A DNA stretch of 64,000 nt from Rudanella paleaurantiibacter (GTDB lineage Bacteria; Bacteroidota; Bacteroidia; Cytophagales; Spirosomataceae), in the NCBI RefSeq assembly GCF_009184635.1, contig NZ_WELI01000006.1:62001-126000 (forward strand), read 5' to 3'. Below, in pieces: positions 40,242 to 49,399 of this stretch. Position 1 is the stretch's first letter; each line of letters starts with the position of its first letter. The notes beneath the pieces are model-generated. The model saw only the letters and a program-made list of their open reading frames with translations. It did no database searches and was not told the DNA's origin. A program made the translations under genes and the position numbers.

Positions 40242-41456
40242 ATGAGACGATGGATAGTGGTGTTGATACTGGTCTGTGTGACCGGTATGCGGCTTGTGTA
40301 TGCAGGTACCGATGTGGCAGGGCGCTCCACGGTGTCGCTGGACGATAAATCGGGCTGGGCGAACTTGCCGCCCGTCTATTTTTGTGGTGAAGCTGTACCG
40401 GTGCATGAAGAGGCTGTGGCCCGCCGGTTGGTATCGGCCCTGGTGCAAAACACCAATTACAACCGGACGCTCTACACCATCCGGCAACGGGCGTCTACGT
40501 TTTTCCCGCTTATTGAGCCCATTCTTGAGCGCTACAAAATCCCGGCCGACTTCAAATACCTGCCTTTAGTAGAGAGTGCCCTGCGGAGCCGGGCCGTGTC
40601 GCCAGCGGGAGCTATGGGCTATTGGCAACTCATGCCTGCTACGGCCCGCGAGCTGGGGCTTACCGTGCGTGGCTCAAACGACGAACGGCAGCACCTCCTG
40701 AAGTCGACCGACGCGGCCTGCCGCTATTTACGGTATCTCTACAACCGGCTAGGGTCGTGGACACTGGCAGCCGCTGCCTACAACAACGGTATTGGAAATC
40801 TGCTGGCAAGCATCCGGCGGCAGGGCGAACGGGATTATTACTACCTCCGGCTCAATGCCGAAACGGGCAAATACCTCTACCGAATTCTGGCGTTTAAAGA
40901 GCTTTTTGGGAATTATCAGTGCTACCGGCTGGTGCTGCCCCCGCAGGTATGGCGCACCCTGAGCGAACCGTTGCCCAACGTAGGGCCGGAAAGCGTACCC
41001 GAGCAGGAGCTGATTACAGAATCGTTCATAACTGATGTGACGCGGACTGCCGTGGCCGAGTCGATGGGAGCCAAGCAGGCTGCCCCTGCCAACCGGCAGC
41101 AGGATTTACCTTTGCCTAATGCGGCCGATGTGTTTCGGGGGGGCATAAAAGCCCGGCTGGCGGAGGCTGGTACCTTGCAGCGTGGCCAAATCTGGGTGTT
41201 TCACCTAACCCGCGACGGTATGGCCGACGGCCGACCCGTGGATCAGGGTGATATTTTGTATGCTATCGTGGAAGATATTGACCCGAAAACAAATAAAGTT
41301 TTCCTGCGGGCCGACAAACTGTTTTCGCTCGAGAATCGGCAGACGTACACCCTCGGTTTATCGGCCGTGGATGCGTCGACGGGCCGAATTGGGATTAGCC
41401 TGCCCGATATGGAACAGGTAAAAGCGGGCTGGATTTCGACCTGGAAAATCCTATAG
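40242..41456 (+). CDS. Lytic transglycosylase, tandem copy 2, with C-terminal TraM-like domain
   Basis: A 404-residue paralogue with a Sec signal peptide (MRRWIVVLILVCVTGMRLVYA). The transglycosylase domain shows PLVESALRSRAVSPAGAMGY, WQLMPATARELGL and LGSWTLAAAAYNNG. The C-terminal ~100 residues (VFHLTRDGMADGRPVDQGDI, LYAIVEDID, VFLRADKLF, GRIGISLPD) resemble the beta domain at the C-terminus of conjugative-transposon TraM proteins. It follows copy 1 by 216 nt and precedes copy 3 by 106 nt. It acts in the periplasm on peptidoglycan. Confidence 0.88.
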   Translation: MRRWIVVLILVCVTGMRLVYAGTDVAGRSTVSLDDKSGWANLPPVYFCGEAVPVHEEAVARRLVSALVQNTNYNRTLYTIRQRASTFFPLIEPILERYKIPADFKYLPLVESALRSRAVSPAGAMGYWQLMPATARELGLTVRGSNDERQHLLKSTDAACRYLRYLYNRLGSWTLAAAAYNNGIGNLLASIRRQGERDYYYLRLNAETGKYLYRILAFKELFGNYQCYRLVLPPQVWRTLSEPLPNVGPESVPEQELITESFITDVTRTAVAESMGAKQAAPANRQQDLPLPNAADVFRGGIKARLAEAGTLQRGQIWVFHLTRDGMADGRPVDQGDILYAIVEDIDPKTNKVFLRADKLFSLENRQTYTLGLSAVDASTGRIGISLPDMEQVKAGWISTWKIL

Positions 41457-41562
41457 GTTGGGCCGTATGGGCGGTTCATTTAGGCTACGGCGCCAACGGA
41501 CCGAACTATACCGGAAAGCGGGTTGTTTTCGTTGGGTCTATAGTCAACCAAACGGATCGCTT

Positions 41563-42780
41563 GTGATAAAACGCAGTAAAGAAATTTATAACTGGCTGTC
41601 AACGAGTATTCTTCTGGGACTTGTTTTTGCATTTTCGACAGTTCAGGCCCAGCGAGTACGCTCTACTCCAACCCCGGCCGGACGTATGCATTTCAGCGGT
41701 GAGATGGTACCAACCGAGCAGGCTGATGTTTCGATGAAGCTGGCCGTCACGCTGGCGAGTAGCGGGGGATACCTGCGGCACGTAAATGGCCTGAAACAAC
41801 GCTCGGCTCCTTACTTTGCCATTATTGAGCCGATTCTGGCCCGTCATAAAGTCCCCAACGATTTTAAGTACCTGCCCCTGATCGAGAGCAACTGGAAAGC
41901 CGATGCCGTATCGACGGCGGGCGCGGTGGGGTACTGGCAGTTTATGGACGAAACCGCCAAAGACATGGGTCTGAAAATCAACGGACCCGTAGATGAGCGC
42001 AAAGACCTGCGGAAATCGACCGAGGCTGCGGCTCGTTACATCAAGTTCCTGTACAATAAACTGGGTTCCTGGACACTCGTGGCGGCTGCCTACAATGGCG
42101 GCATCGGAATGCTTCAGAACAAAATGCGTCGGGCGGGCCACCGCGATTACTATGCTCTGACCTTGAACGAAGAAACCGGGTATTATCTGTACCGGATTCT
42201 GGCTATGAAAGAGTTGTTCAACCGGGCCAATTACTACGCAGGTATGGCCGATAGCGGCCTGATGGCGTCGATTGGTAACCCTTACGAGCGCGAACGGGCG
42301 CAGGCCCGCGAGATGGGCTGGCTCCGCGACACCGAGCCCGAGCTGACCGGTACCCCCGTGGGTAACGATCCGTTTATGGCAGTTGGCAACCGCCCTGAAT
42401 CGGTGGTGATGGATAGTGTTTTGGTGCGATTGCTTGCCTCCAACACACCCGCCGAGGGGGGCAGTTTCTCCGGCGATGTGTCGGCCCGGTTGCTCAAAGC
42501 TGGCAAGTCTAAACTGGGCGAGCGGTGGTCGTTTAAATTAACGCAGGATATAACGATTGGTGAAGACGAATTCCGGGCGGGCGATGTGCTCTACGCCCTC
42601 GTCGACGATGTGGATGCGCGCGGTATGGTTTACCTACGGGCCACCAAACTTGTATCGTCGGTATCGAACGCGGTGGTTCCCGTAACGTTGCTGGCCATGA
42701 ACCCCCGCACGGGCTTAGCAGGTATAGCCGTTCCCAAAGCCCCTCAGCCCGACTGGGAAGTGAGCTGGAAGGTGCAATAA
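41563..42780 (+). CDS. Lytic transglycosylase, tandem copy 3, with C-terminal TraM-like domain
   Basis: A 405-residue paralogue. GTG at 41563 is chosen because it starts a good signal peptide (IYNWLSTSILLGLVFAFSTV); the open frame continues upstream to 41458 without one. The catalytic region shows PLIESNWKADAVSTAGAVGY, WQFMDETAKDMGL and LGSWTLVAAAYNGG. The C-terminal region (FKLTQDITIGEDEFRAGDVL, YALVDDVDARGMVYLRATKL, GLAGIAVPK) matches copy 2 and resembles conjugative-transposon TraM. Three adjacent genes with graded divergence indicate local duplication. The 3' end is convergent with a photolyase gene. Confidence 0.88.
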   Translation: MIKRSKEIYNWLSTSILLGLVFAFSTVQAQRVRSTPTPAGRMHFSGEMVPTEQADVSMKLAVTLASSGGYLRHVNGLKQRSAPYFAIIEPILARHKVPNDFKYLPLIESNWKADAVSTAGAVGYWQFMDETAKDMGLKINGPVDERKDLRKSTEAAARYIKFLYNKLGSWTLVAAAYNGGIGMLQNKMRRAGHRDYYALTLNEETGYYLYRILAMKELFNRANYYAGMADSGLMASIGNPYERERAQAREMGWLRDTEPELTGTPVGNDPFMAVGNRPESVVMDSVLVRLLASNTPAEGGSFSGDVSARLLKAGKSKLGERWSFKLTQDITIGEDEFRAGDVLYALVDDVDARGMVYLRATKLVSSVSNAVVPVTLLAMNPRTGLAGIAVPKAPQPDWEVSWKVQ

Positions 42781-42784
42781 AAGA

Positions 42785-42864
42785 GGGTGAAAGGAGAAGG
42801 GAGGAAGGAGGAAAGGAACGCAAGCGTTCTCACTTTGACCCTTTCCTCCTTTCTCCTTTCATCC
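42785..42864. repeat. Purine-rich/pyrimidine-rich palindrome at convergent junction
   Basis: A GGTGAAAGGAGAAGGGAGGA-type left arm is complementary, with small gaps, to CCTTTCCTCCTTTCTCCTTT plus CATCC on the right. A perfect GAACGC-AA-GCGTTC hairpin forms the tip. It lies between the convergent transglycosylase and photolyase genes. Poly-pyrimidine tracts follow on the right. Confidence 0.7.
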
Positions 42865-42873
42865 TTTTTCCCT

Positions 42874-44196
42874 CTATTCCTTTTCCTCTTTTTTCAATCC
42901 CCGTTTATAGGTGTCAATGGCTCGTTGCCGGGCCATGGCATGATCGACCATAGGCCGGGCGTAGCGCAGGCTGTTGAATTCGGGGACCCATTTTCGGATG
43001 TACTCGCCTTTGGGGTCGAATTTTTCGGCTTGCGCCGTGGGGTTGAAGACCCGGAAGTAAGGGGCAGCGTCGGTGCCTGAACCGGCGGCCCACTGCCAGC
43101 CCCCATTGTTGGCCGAGAGGTCGTAGTCGCGGAGTTTGCGGGCAAAATAAGCCTCGCCCCACCGCCAGTCGATGAGCAGATGCTTACACAAAAAGCTGGC
43201 CGTAACCATCCGTACCCGGTTGTGCATCCAGCCAATGGTGTTGAGTTGGCGCATACCCGCATCTACGAGTGGGTAGCCGGTTTCGCCCCGGCACCATTTA
43301 TCAAACTCTTCTTCGTTGTTTCGCCAGGCAATATGGTCGTATTCGCGCCGGAACGAGTGTTTCTCTACATGTGGGAAATGGTGCAGCACCTGAAAATAAA
43401 AGTCGCGCCAGCACAGCTCGTTCAGAAAAGTGGCGGAGCCGCTCTCACGGGCTTGCCGCGCCAAATCGCGAATGCTGATGGTGCCAAACCGCAGGTGAAT
43501 GCTTAGTTCGCTGGTGCCGGGTTTGGCGGGTAAGTCGCGGGTATCTTTGTAATGCTGGAGCAGGGAGTCCGACACGGTCATGGCCGGAAACGATTCGCCC
43601 AGCGGGGCAAAATTCATTTGGGCCAGTGTGGGCACCGGCATCCGGTTGGGTACCTTCAGGAAATGGTGGAAATACGTTTCGGTAGGGTACGATTTCAGGT
43701 AGAAATCGTTCAGTTTATCGTGCCACCGGCGGCTGTAGGGAGTAAACACAGTATAGGGCGTTTGGCCTCCGGTCAGTACCTCGTCGTGATCGAAAATGGC
43801 GGTATCTTTCGATGCGGTGAACGGAATACCTGCTTCGGCGAGCAGGCCCGCTACCTGAGCATCGCGCTCTTTGGCGTAGACTTCGTAATCATGATTGGTA
43901 AATACCTCCTCAATGGGGTATTCCTGTAATAGCTCCTGCCAAACGTCCAGTGGAGTGCCGTACCGAACCACCATGCCCGATCCCATACGGGCCAATTGGG
44001 TTTGAAGTTCCTCAATTTGCTGATGAATGAACTCCACCCGCCGGTCTTGCCGGTCGTCGAGGGCATCCAGAATGGTACGATCAAAAATAAATACGGGAAG
44101 CACGGGCCGCCCCGATGTGAGGGCGTGGTATAAAGCCGCGTTGTTGTGCAGCCGCAGGTCGCGCCGAAGCCAGACGACCGAAAGGGGTTGTGTCAT
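42874..44196 (-). CDS. phrB: Deoxyribodipyrimidine photolyase/cryptochrome
   Basis: A 440-residue photolyase. The N-terminal antenna-binding domain begins LSVVWLRRDLRLHNNAAL. The FAD-binding domain shows KPGTSELSIHLRFGTISIR, LCWRDFYFQVLH, GYPLVDAGMRQLNTIGWMHN and RDYDLSANNGGWQWAAG. The pattern fits class I CPD photolyases, which repair UV-induced pyrimidine dimers with blue light. A cryptochrome-type photoreceptor role is less likely. It is leftward and followed by the palindromic junction. A very charged C-terminal tail (KRGLKKEEKE) ends the protein. Confidence 0.93.
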   Translation of the reverse strand: MTQPLSVVWLRRDLRLHNNAALYHALTSGRPVLPVFIFDRTILDALDDRQDRRVEFIHQQIEELQTQLARMGSGMVVRYGTPLDVWQELLQEYPIEEVFTNHDYEVYAKERDAQVAGLLAEAGIPFTASKDTAIFDHDEVLTGGQTPYTVFTPYSRRWHDKLNDFYLKSYPTETYFHHFLKVPNRMPVPTLAQMNFAPLGESFPAMTVSDSLLQHYKDTRDLPAKPGTSELSIHLRFGTISIRDLARQARESGSATFLNELCWRDFYFQVLHHFPHVEKHSFRREYDHIAWRNNEEEFDKWCRGETGYPLVDAGMRQLNTIGWMHNRVRMVTASFLCKHLLIDWRWGEAYFARKLRDYDLSANNGGWQWAAGSGTDAAPYFRVFNPTAQAEKFDPKGEYIRKWVPEFNSLRYARPMVDHAMARQRAIDTYKRGLKKEEKE

Positions 44197-44210
44197 GAAT
44201 GAGAGGTGAG

Positions 44211-44549
44211 TTACCTCACAAACCTCAATCGGACGGTGTATGTTTCGAACGGATTGGGGTCGGCCAACCGGATTTTTTTGCCCACCAGTTGCCGCGTAAT
44301 ATCATCGTTGAGCTGCTGATTGGCCGAATGTACCTGTAATTTGGCCACCCGCTGCTCTTCGCTGACGCTAAACGTAACCACCACAATTCCCTCGCGGTTG
44401 CGCTCGCCCAGTACGGCCGGGTACGTCACGTACGAGGCCACCTGTTGCGTCAGTTCAGCCGGTTGGGCGGCCGGGCGTTTGATTTCACGAGGCTTTGCCA
44501 TGAGTGAGCCTGTCGTGAGAATCAGCGAGAAGAGCAGCAGTCGGTTCAT
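44211..44549 (-). CDS. Small secreted TonB C-terminal domain-like protein
   Basis: A 112-residue protein with a Sec signal peptide (MNRLLLFSLILTTGSLMA). A TonB_C-like domain follows, recognisable from YVTYPAVLGERNREGIVVVT, then FSVSEEQRV and the C-terminal YTVRLRFVR. Stand-alone domains of this type are common in Bacteroidota, where they may bind outer-membrane partners. There is no transmembrane anchor or proline-rich spacer, so it is not a functional energy transducer itself. It is just upstream of the photolyase on the same strand (14 nt gap) and may be co-transcribed. Confidence 0.75.
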   Translation of the reverse strand: MNRLLLFSLILTTGSLMAKPREIKRPAAQPAELTQQVASYVTYPAVLGERNREGIVVVTFSVSEEQRVAKLQVHSANQQLNDDITRQLVGKKIRLADPNPFETYTVRLRFVR

Positions 44550-44719
44550 GGTACGTTCGGTTTGGGGCCGGGGCCAGATTACGCAAATGTTATGTCAATG
44601 TTACCAAATTGTTAACAAAAGCGCAATGCCTGCCCGAATGTTTCGGGAAGCAATCGCGCGGAATTCTGTATGTATAGTCCCAAACGGCTAATTTTGGCCT
44701 TTTAGCTGTTGCTTCGATT

Positions 44720-46162
44720 ATGTCTGTTTCGTCTGCCCTGACTGCCGATGTGGCTTTAGCCCGCCAATTGTTCGACGCGTACCCGGCTTTCCGGGAGCCG
44801 TTGTTTACGCACCGGCGTTTCAAACATGCCGATATTCAACCCCTGCTGGATCGGTTGTCGGGAGTGGGGCCGCTGTCGATAACAACGGTGGGCGAGTCGA
44901 CGGAGAAACGCTGTATTCGGAAAGTGCAGGCCGGAACCGGGGCTATTCCGGTACTGCTTTGGTCGCAGATGCATGGCGACGAGGCTACGGCTACCATGGC
45001 CCTGTTTGATCTGTTCAACTTCCTGACTGCTTCGGGCGATGCGTTTGATGCCCTCCGGCAACATCTTCTGACCCGGCTGACCCTCCATGCCGTGCCGATG
45101 CTCAACCCCGACGGGGCCGAACGCTGGCAACGCCGAACGGCGCTCGATATCGACATGAACCGCGATGCCCTGCGGCTGCAATCGCCGGAGTCGGTGCTGC
45201 TGAAGTCGTTGCAACAGACGCTCCGGCCGTTGGTGGGATTCAACCTGCACGATCAGAACCCGCGCTACAGTGTGGGCCATTCGGGGCGGCAGGCCGTGAT
45301 GTCGTTTCTGGCAACGGCCTACGACGAAGACCGTACCATAAACGAGGTGCGGCTGCGCTCCATGCAGCTCATTGCGGGCCTAAACCGGGTGTTGCAACCG
45401 CTGATTCCGGGGCAGATTGCCCGGTTCGACGACGAGTTTGAGCCCCGGGCCTTTGGTGATAATATTCAGAAGTGGGGCACTACGCTCATCTTGATCGAGT
45501 CGGGTGGGTACAAAGGCGATACTGAGAAAATGGCCATCCGGCAGCTGAATTTTGTGGCCATTTTGTCGGCACTCAACGCCATTGCAGCCGGTAGTTACGC
45601 AGCCGAACAAACGGCTGATTACGTGGCTATTCCTGAAAACGGTCGGCTGTTGTTCGATGTGCTGATTCGCAACGTGGGGGTGGTGCGCGATGGCGTTCGG
45701 ACGATCATGGATGTGGCGTTGAATCAGTACGAAGAAAACACCGACGGTGCCCGCGATTTTCGGTACGAAAGCACGATTGAAGACCTCGGCGACCTGTCGA
45801 CGTTTTACGGCTTAACCGAAATCGACGCGACTGGTCTGGATCTGGTGCCCGCCGGGGTGTACCCCGACACACTCGGGTCGGTGGCCGATCTGGCCAACCT
45901 CAACCTGACTGCCCTGCGGCAAGCCGGTACAGTGGTGTTTCGGGTGAACCGCACAGACCCTGCCGATCCGTACCGGGCGTTGCCCAATGAGCCGGTGCAT
46001 ATTCTGGCGGAGGGGGAGTTGCCCGCGGCTCCACTGGCGTTGGGACAGGTGCCTACGTTTCTACTCAAACAAGGCGATCAAATCCGGTATGTGTTCGTAA
46101 ACGGATACAGCGTTGAAGCGGGAGCCGGTACGGAAGCCCATCGTTTTGGCCGGATCGACTGA
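44720..46162 (+). CDS. M14-family zinc carboxypeptidase-like protein
   Basis: A 480-residue cytoplasmic M14 metallopeptidase. The zinc ligands are visible as H85 and E88 in SQMHGDEAT and H177 in GFNLHDQNP. The catalytic glutamate is E260 in LILIESGG. The substrate-binding DIDMNRDA lies between. There is no signal peptide. A C-terminal region of ~200 residues has no recognised domain. It may act on peptides or on amidated metabolites such as succinylglutamate-like compounds; substrate is unknown. It is monocistronic. Confidence 0.88.
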   Translation: MSVSSALTADVALARQLFDAYPAFREPLFTHRRFKHADIQPLLDRLSGVGPLSITTVGESTEKRCIRKVQAGTGAIPVLLWSQMHGDEATATMALFDLFNFLTASGDAFDALRQHLLTRLTLHAVPMLNPDGAERWQRRTALDIDMNRDALRLQSPESVLLKSLQQTLRPLVGFNLHDQNPRYSVGHSGRQAVMSFLATAYDEDRTINEVRLRSMQLIAGLNRVLQPLIPGQIARFDDEFEPRAFGDNIQKWGTTLILIESGGYKGDTEKMAIRQLNFVAILSALNAIAAGSYAAEQTADYVAIPENGRLLFDVLIRNVGVVRDGVRTIMDVALNQYEENTDGARDFRYESTIEDLGDLSTFYGLTEIDATGLDLVPAGVYPDTLGSVADLANLNLTALRQAGTVVFRVNRTDPADPYRALPNEPVHILAEGELPAAPLALGQVPTFLLKQGDQIRYVFVNGYSVEAGAGTEAHRFGRID

Positions 46163-46400
46163 CCGAAAACCGGAGAAAACACACCGAAAGCCCAATCTGA
46201 CGAGTCCGTTTGACCCGGTCGGGGAGAGCTGTCAGGTTACCGGAATATTACGGGAAGGTCATCCAAAAAGCTCTTTCTGAATGCATATAAGCCCTTTTGG
46301 GGTCTCGGTTGCTGCTCCTCTGCGGCCTCGTGGGTAGTTTGTTAACATTGGCCTAATGCCTTTGGGATAAACATAACCCATCGGTAACGCTGGCTTCATA

Positions 46401-46428
46401 TTGGCGTAATATTGACGGGATAGTTTTG
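46401..46428 (+). promoter_or_regulatory. Promoter of the TonB-dependent receptor
   Basis: TTG at 46401-46403 and TAGTTTTG at 46421-46428 (an exact TAnnTTTG match) are separated by 17 nt, close to the Bacteroidota -33/-7 spacing. TAAC/TAAT words lie 11 bp apart in two pairs just upstream (46343/46354 and 46374/46385). Confidence 0.55.
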
Positions 46429-46452
46429 CGCTGTCAATTACGACATACCAAT

Positions 46453-49353
46453 ATGAAAAGCGCAACGCTACTTGTTTTCTTCTTCTCACTAATCGGCCTT
46501 CCGGCCGCGCTGGCGCAAACGGGCGTCATTCGCGGATCGGTGAAGGATGCCAAAACGAAAGAGGCCCTGATCGGCTGTACCGTTCGGATCGACGGAACTA
46601 CGATGGGCGCTGCTACTGACATTGAAGGCAATTTTACCATTGCCAACGTGTCGGCTACTACGCACAAACTGATTGTCTCGTACGTATCCTACGTGACCTC
46701 CGAAATTCCGAACGTGCGGGTTGAGTCGGGTAACACGACGCAGATCGACACCGAATTGCAGGAAGAAGGTAAAAACCTGCAGGAGGTTGTGGTAAAAGCA
46801 GGCCGGACCACCAATACCGAGGTTGCCGTAATTACCGAAATCAAGCAACTGAAACCCATCGCGGTGGGTATTTCGGCCCAGCAAATTCAGAAATCGCAGG
46901 ATCGGGATGCCGCGGCTGCTATTCGGCGGGTGCCGGGGGTGAGTATCCTCGATAACCGCTTTGTGCTGATCCGGGGGCTGGGCTCGCGCTACAATGCCGT
47001 GCTCATCAACGACGTGATAGCCCCCTCGACCGAGGTCGAAACCCGGTCGTTTTCGTTCGATATTATTCCAAGCAACATCCTCGACCGGATGATTGTCTAC
47101 AAGTCGGGTGCGGCTTCGCTACCCGGCGATTTTGCCGGTGGCGTGGTCAATATTTACACCAAACGTCGGCCTACGAACAACTTCATCGACGCAGGTTTCA
47201 CCCTTGGTTATCGCGCCGGTACAACCGGACAGGCCGTACAAACCCACTCGCGGGGTGGCCTGAGCGCCCTCGGCCTGTGGTCGCCTAACCAAACGATTCC
47301 AACGAGTTTTCCTACGCGCTCGGCCGATTTCAACGCCCTGGGCTCGGCCCAACGGGCGGCCTATGCGCGGTTGTTGCCCAACTCATGGGGGCTTCAGAAC
47401 GTAACGGCAATGCCCGACTTCCGGTTTGCGCTGAACACCGGCCGCCGGTTCGACGTGGGTAATGTGCAACTAAGCAACCTCACGAGCCTGAACTACAGTC
47501 TGACCAATCAGCTCACCGACATTGATTTCCGGGTTTACGAAAACGGGGCCGTTGCTAACGCCGTTAATCAGCAGTACAACGATGTAAGTTATGCCCGGCA
47601 AGCCCGGCTTGGTTTGTTGCACAACTGGTCGGCGCGGTTCTCGCCCGTGTTCACGCTGGAATGGAAAACGCTTTTCAACCAGTTAGGCAATCAGGAAACG
47701 GTGGTGCGTCAGGGGCAAAACTTCGACTCAAATACCGACATCCGCAGCTACTCGCAGCGATTCGAAAACCGCACCATTGCCACCACGCAACTGGCCGGTG
47801 ATCACCAGCTGAATGAACTGACCAAGCTGAACTGGATTGCCGGATACGGCTACTCGGGCCGTTGGGAGCCCGATTGGAAGCGCGCCCGGTTTCAGGCTCC
47901 GCTCGGCAGTGGCGAAAACGGCACCTATACCCTTGTGACGCCCCTGGCCCCGAACCCAATCGACGTTGGCCGCTTTTACTCTAAGCTCAACGAGCAGACG
48001 CTCTCGCTGGTGGGTAATTTCGACCGGACACTCGGCAACCCCACTAACCGGGAGCCGGGTCACTTGCGGGCAGGTATCTATGCCGAACAGCGATCGCGGA
48101 CGTATTCGGCCCGGTTCTACGGCTACAACAGCATTCCGGGCGCATCGGCGGGGGCCGACGGGGTTATCGTGCAGCAGCAGCCCATCGAAACCATTTTCTC
48201 GCCAGCCAACGTAAACGGGCAGCCGGGCGGCTTCTCGCTGCAAGACGGCACCTCGGACCTGGACTCGTACCGGGGGCAAAACACCTACGGAGCCGCCTAC
48301 GTGAGTGGCGACCTCAACCTGGGGGCACGAACCAACGTGACGCTCGGTATGCGGGCTGAGTACAACGTGCAGGGCCTGCAAATTGACCGGCGGGGTGTTG
48401 AACAGAAACTGGTGAACCGGGGTATTTTCAGCCCGCTGCCATCCGTTAACCTGACGCACAAACTGACTGATAAGCACAACCTCCGGCTGGCTTACTCCGC
48501 TACCGTAAACCGGCCCGAACTCCGCGAATTAGCCCCTTTCCAGTACTTCGACTTTAATCTGCTGGCCGTTGTGACGGGCAATACCGAACTGACCACGGCC
48601 ACTATTCAGAATATCGACGCCAAGTGGGAGTTCTACCCCTCGGCCAACGAGCTGGTGTCGGTAACGGGCTTTTACAAGCACTTTACCAACCCCATTGAGA
48701 GTTTTCTGCTGCCTACCGGTAATGGCTTCAACTACACATTTATCAACGCGCCATCGGCCCGCAACTACGGGGTTGAGGTAGAGGTTCGGAAAGGCTTTGC
48801 CAACTCGTCGAGCGCGTTTTTACAAAATATTCAGCTGGTGGCCAACGGCTCGCTCATCAACAGCCGTGTGAGTCTGGGCGACTTTGTCCGGGCCCCGGAT
48901 GCTACGGCTACCGTGGTCGATGTGCCCCTCAAAGATCTGGCCGACCGTCAGCGTCCGCTGGCCAATCAGTCGCCGTATCTGTTCAATGCGGGCGTGTATT
49001 ACCAGGCACCGGCCGGTGGGTTGCAGTGGAACGTGCTGTACAACGTGTATGGCCCCCGGATTTTTGCCGTGGGAACCCGCAACAACCCCACCATTTATGA
49101 ACTACCCCGGCACGCTATTGACCTGAACATCAGTAAGACGTTCAATCAAAAGCTGGAGGTACGGCTGGGTATTCAGGATATCCTGAATCAAGCCACTCGC
49201 TTTGCCCAGGACTTCAACGGCGATGGCCGGATCGGTCGCGATCTGACCTCGCAGACGGTCGGTGCCGATCAGGTGTTCCGGCAGTTCCGGCGGGGACAGT
49301 ATTTCACGCTGACGGGGGTGTACACCTTCGGTCGGCGCACGGTGGTGCCCTAA
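46453..49353 (+). CDS. TonB-dependent receptor with carboxypeptidase-regulatory N-domain
   Basis: A 966-residue outer-membrane receptor with a Sec signal peptide (MKSATLLVFFFSLIGLPAALA). The CarboxypepD_reg-like domain spans about 25-105 (VIRGSVKDAKTKEALIGCTV). The plug domain spans about 125-240 (AIRRVPGVSILDNRFVLIRG, then GLGSRYNAVLINDV). A 22-strand-type barrel ends in FTLTGVYTFGRRT. It imports an unknown ligand with TonB energy. There is no SusD gene; instead a TIG lipoprotein gene follows 46 nt later, which is a recurrent pairing in Cytophagales. The ATG at 46453 starts the signal peptide directly. Confidence 0.93.
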   Translation: MKSATLLVFFFSLIGLPAALAQTGVIRGSVKDAKTKEALIGCTVRIDGTTMGAATDIEGNFTIANVSATTHKLIVSYVSYVTSEIPNVRVESGNTTQIDTELQEEGKNLQEVVVKAGRTTNTEVAVITEIKQLKPIAVGISAQQIQKSQDRDAAAAIRRVPGVSILDNRFVLIRGLGSRYNAVLINDVIAPSTEVETRSFSFDIIPSNILDRMIVYKSGAASLPGDFAGGVVNIYTKRRPTNNFIDAGFTLGYRAGTTGQAVQTHSRGGLSALGLWSPNQTIPTSFPTRSADFNALGSAQRAAYARLLPNSWGLQNVTAMPDFRFALNTGRRFDVGNVQLSNLTSLNYSLTNQLTDIDFRVYENGAVANAVNQQYNDVSYARQARLGLLHNWSARFSPVFTLEWKTLFNQLGNQETVVRQGQNFDSNTDIRSYSQRFENRTIATTQLAGDHQLNELTKLNWIAGYGYSGRWEPDWKRARFQAPLGSGENGTYTLVTPLAPNPIDVGRFYSKLNEQTLSLVGNFDRTLGNPTNREPGHLRAGIYAEQRSRTYSARFYGYNSIPGASAGADGVIVQQQPIETIFSPANVNGQPGGFSLQDGTSDLDSYRGQNTYGAAYVSGDLNLGARTNVTLGMRAEYNVQGLQIDRRGVEQKLVNRGIFSPLPSVNLTHKLTDKHNLRLAYSATVNRPELRELAPFQYFDFNLLAVVTGNTELTTATIQNIDAKWEFYPSANELVSVTGFYKHFTNPIESFLLPTGNGFNYTFINAPSARNYGVEVEVRKGFANSSSAFLQNIQLVANGSLINSRVSLGDFVRAPDATATVVDVPLKDLADRQRPLANQSPYLFNAGVYYQAPAGGLQWNVLYNVYGPRIFAVGTRNNPTIYELPRHAIDLNISKTFNQKLEVRLGIQDILNQATRFAQDFNGDGRIGRDLTSQTVGADQVFRQFRRGQYFTLTGVYTFGRRTVVP

Positions 49354-49399
49354 CAAGCTTACTAACTGATGCGTGTATAAATAACCAAATTGCCTGATT

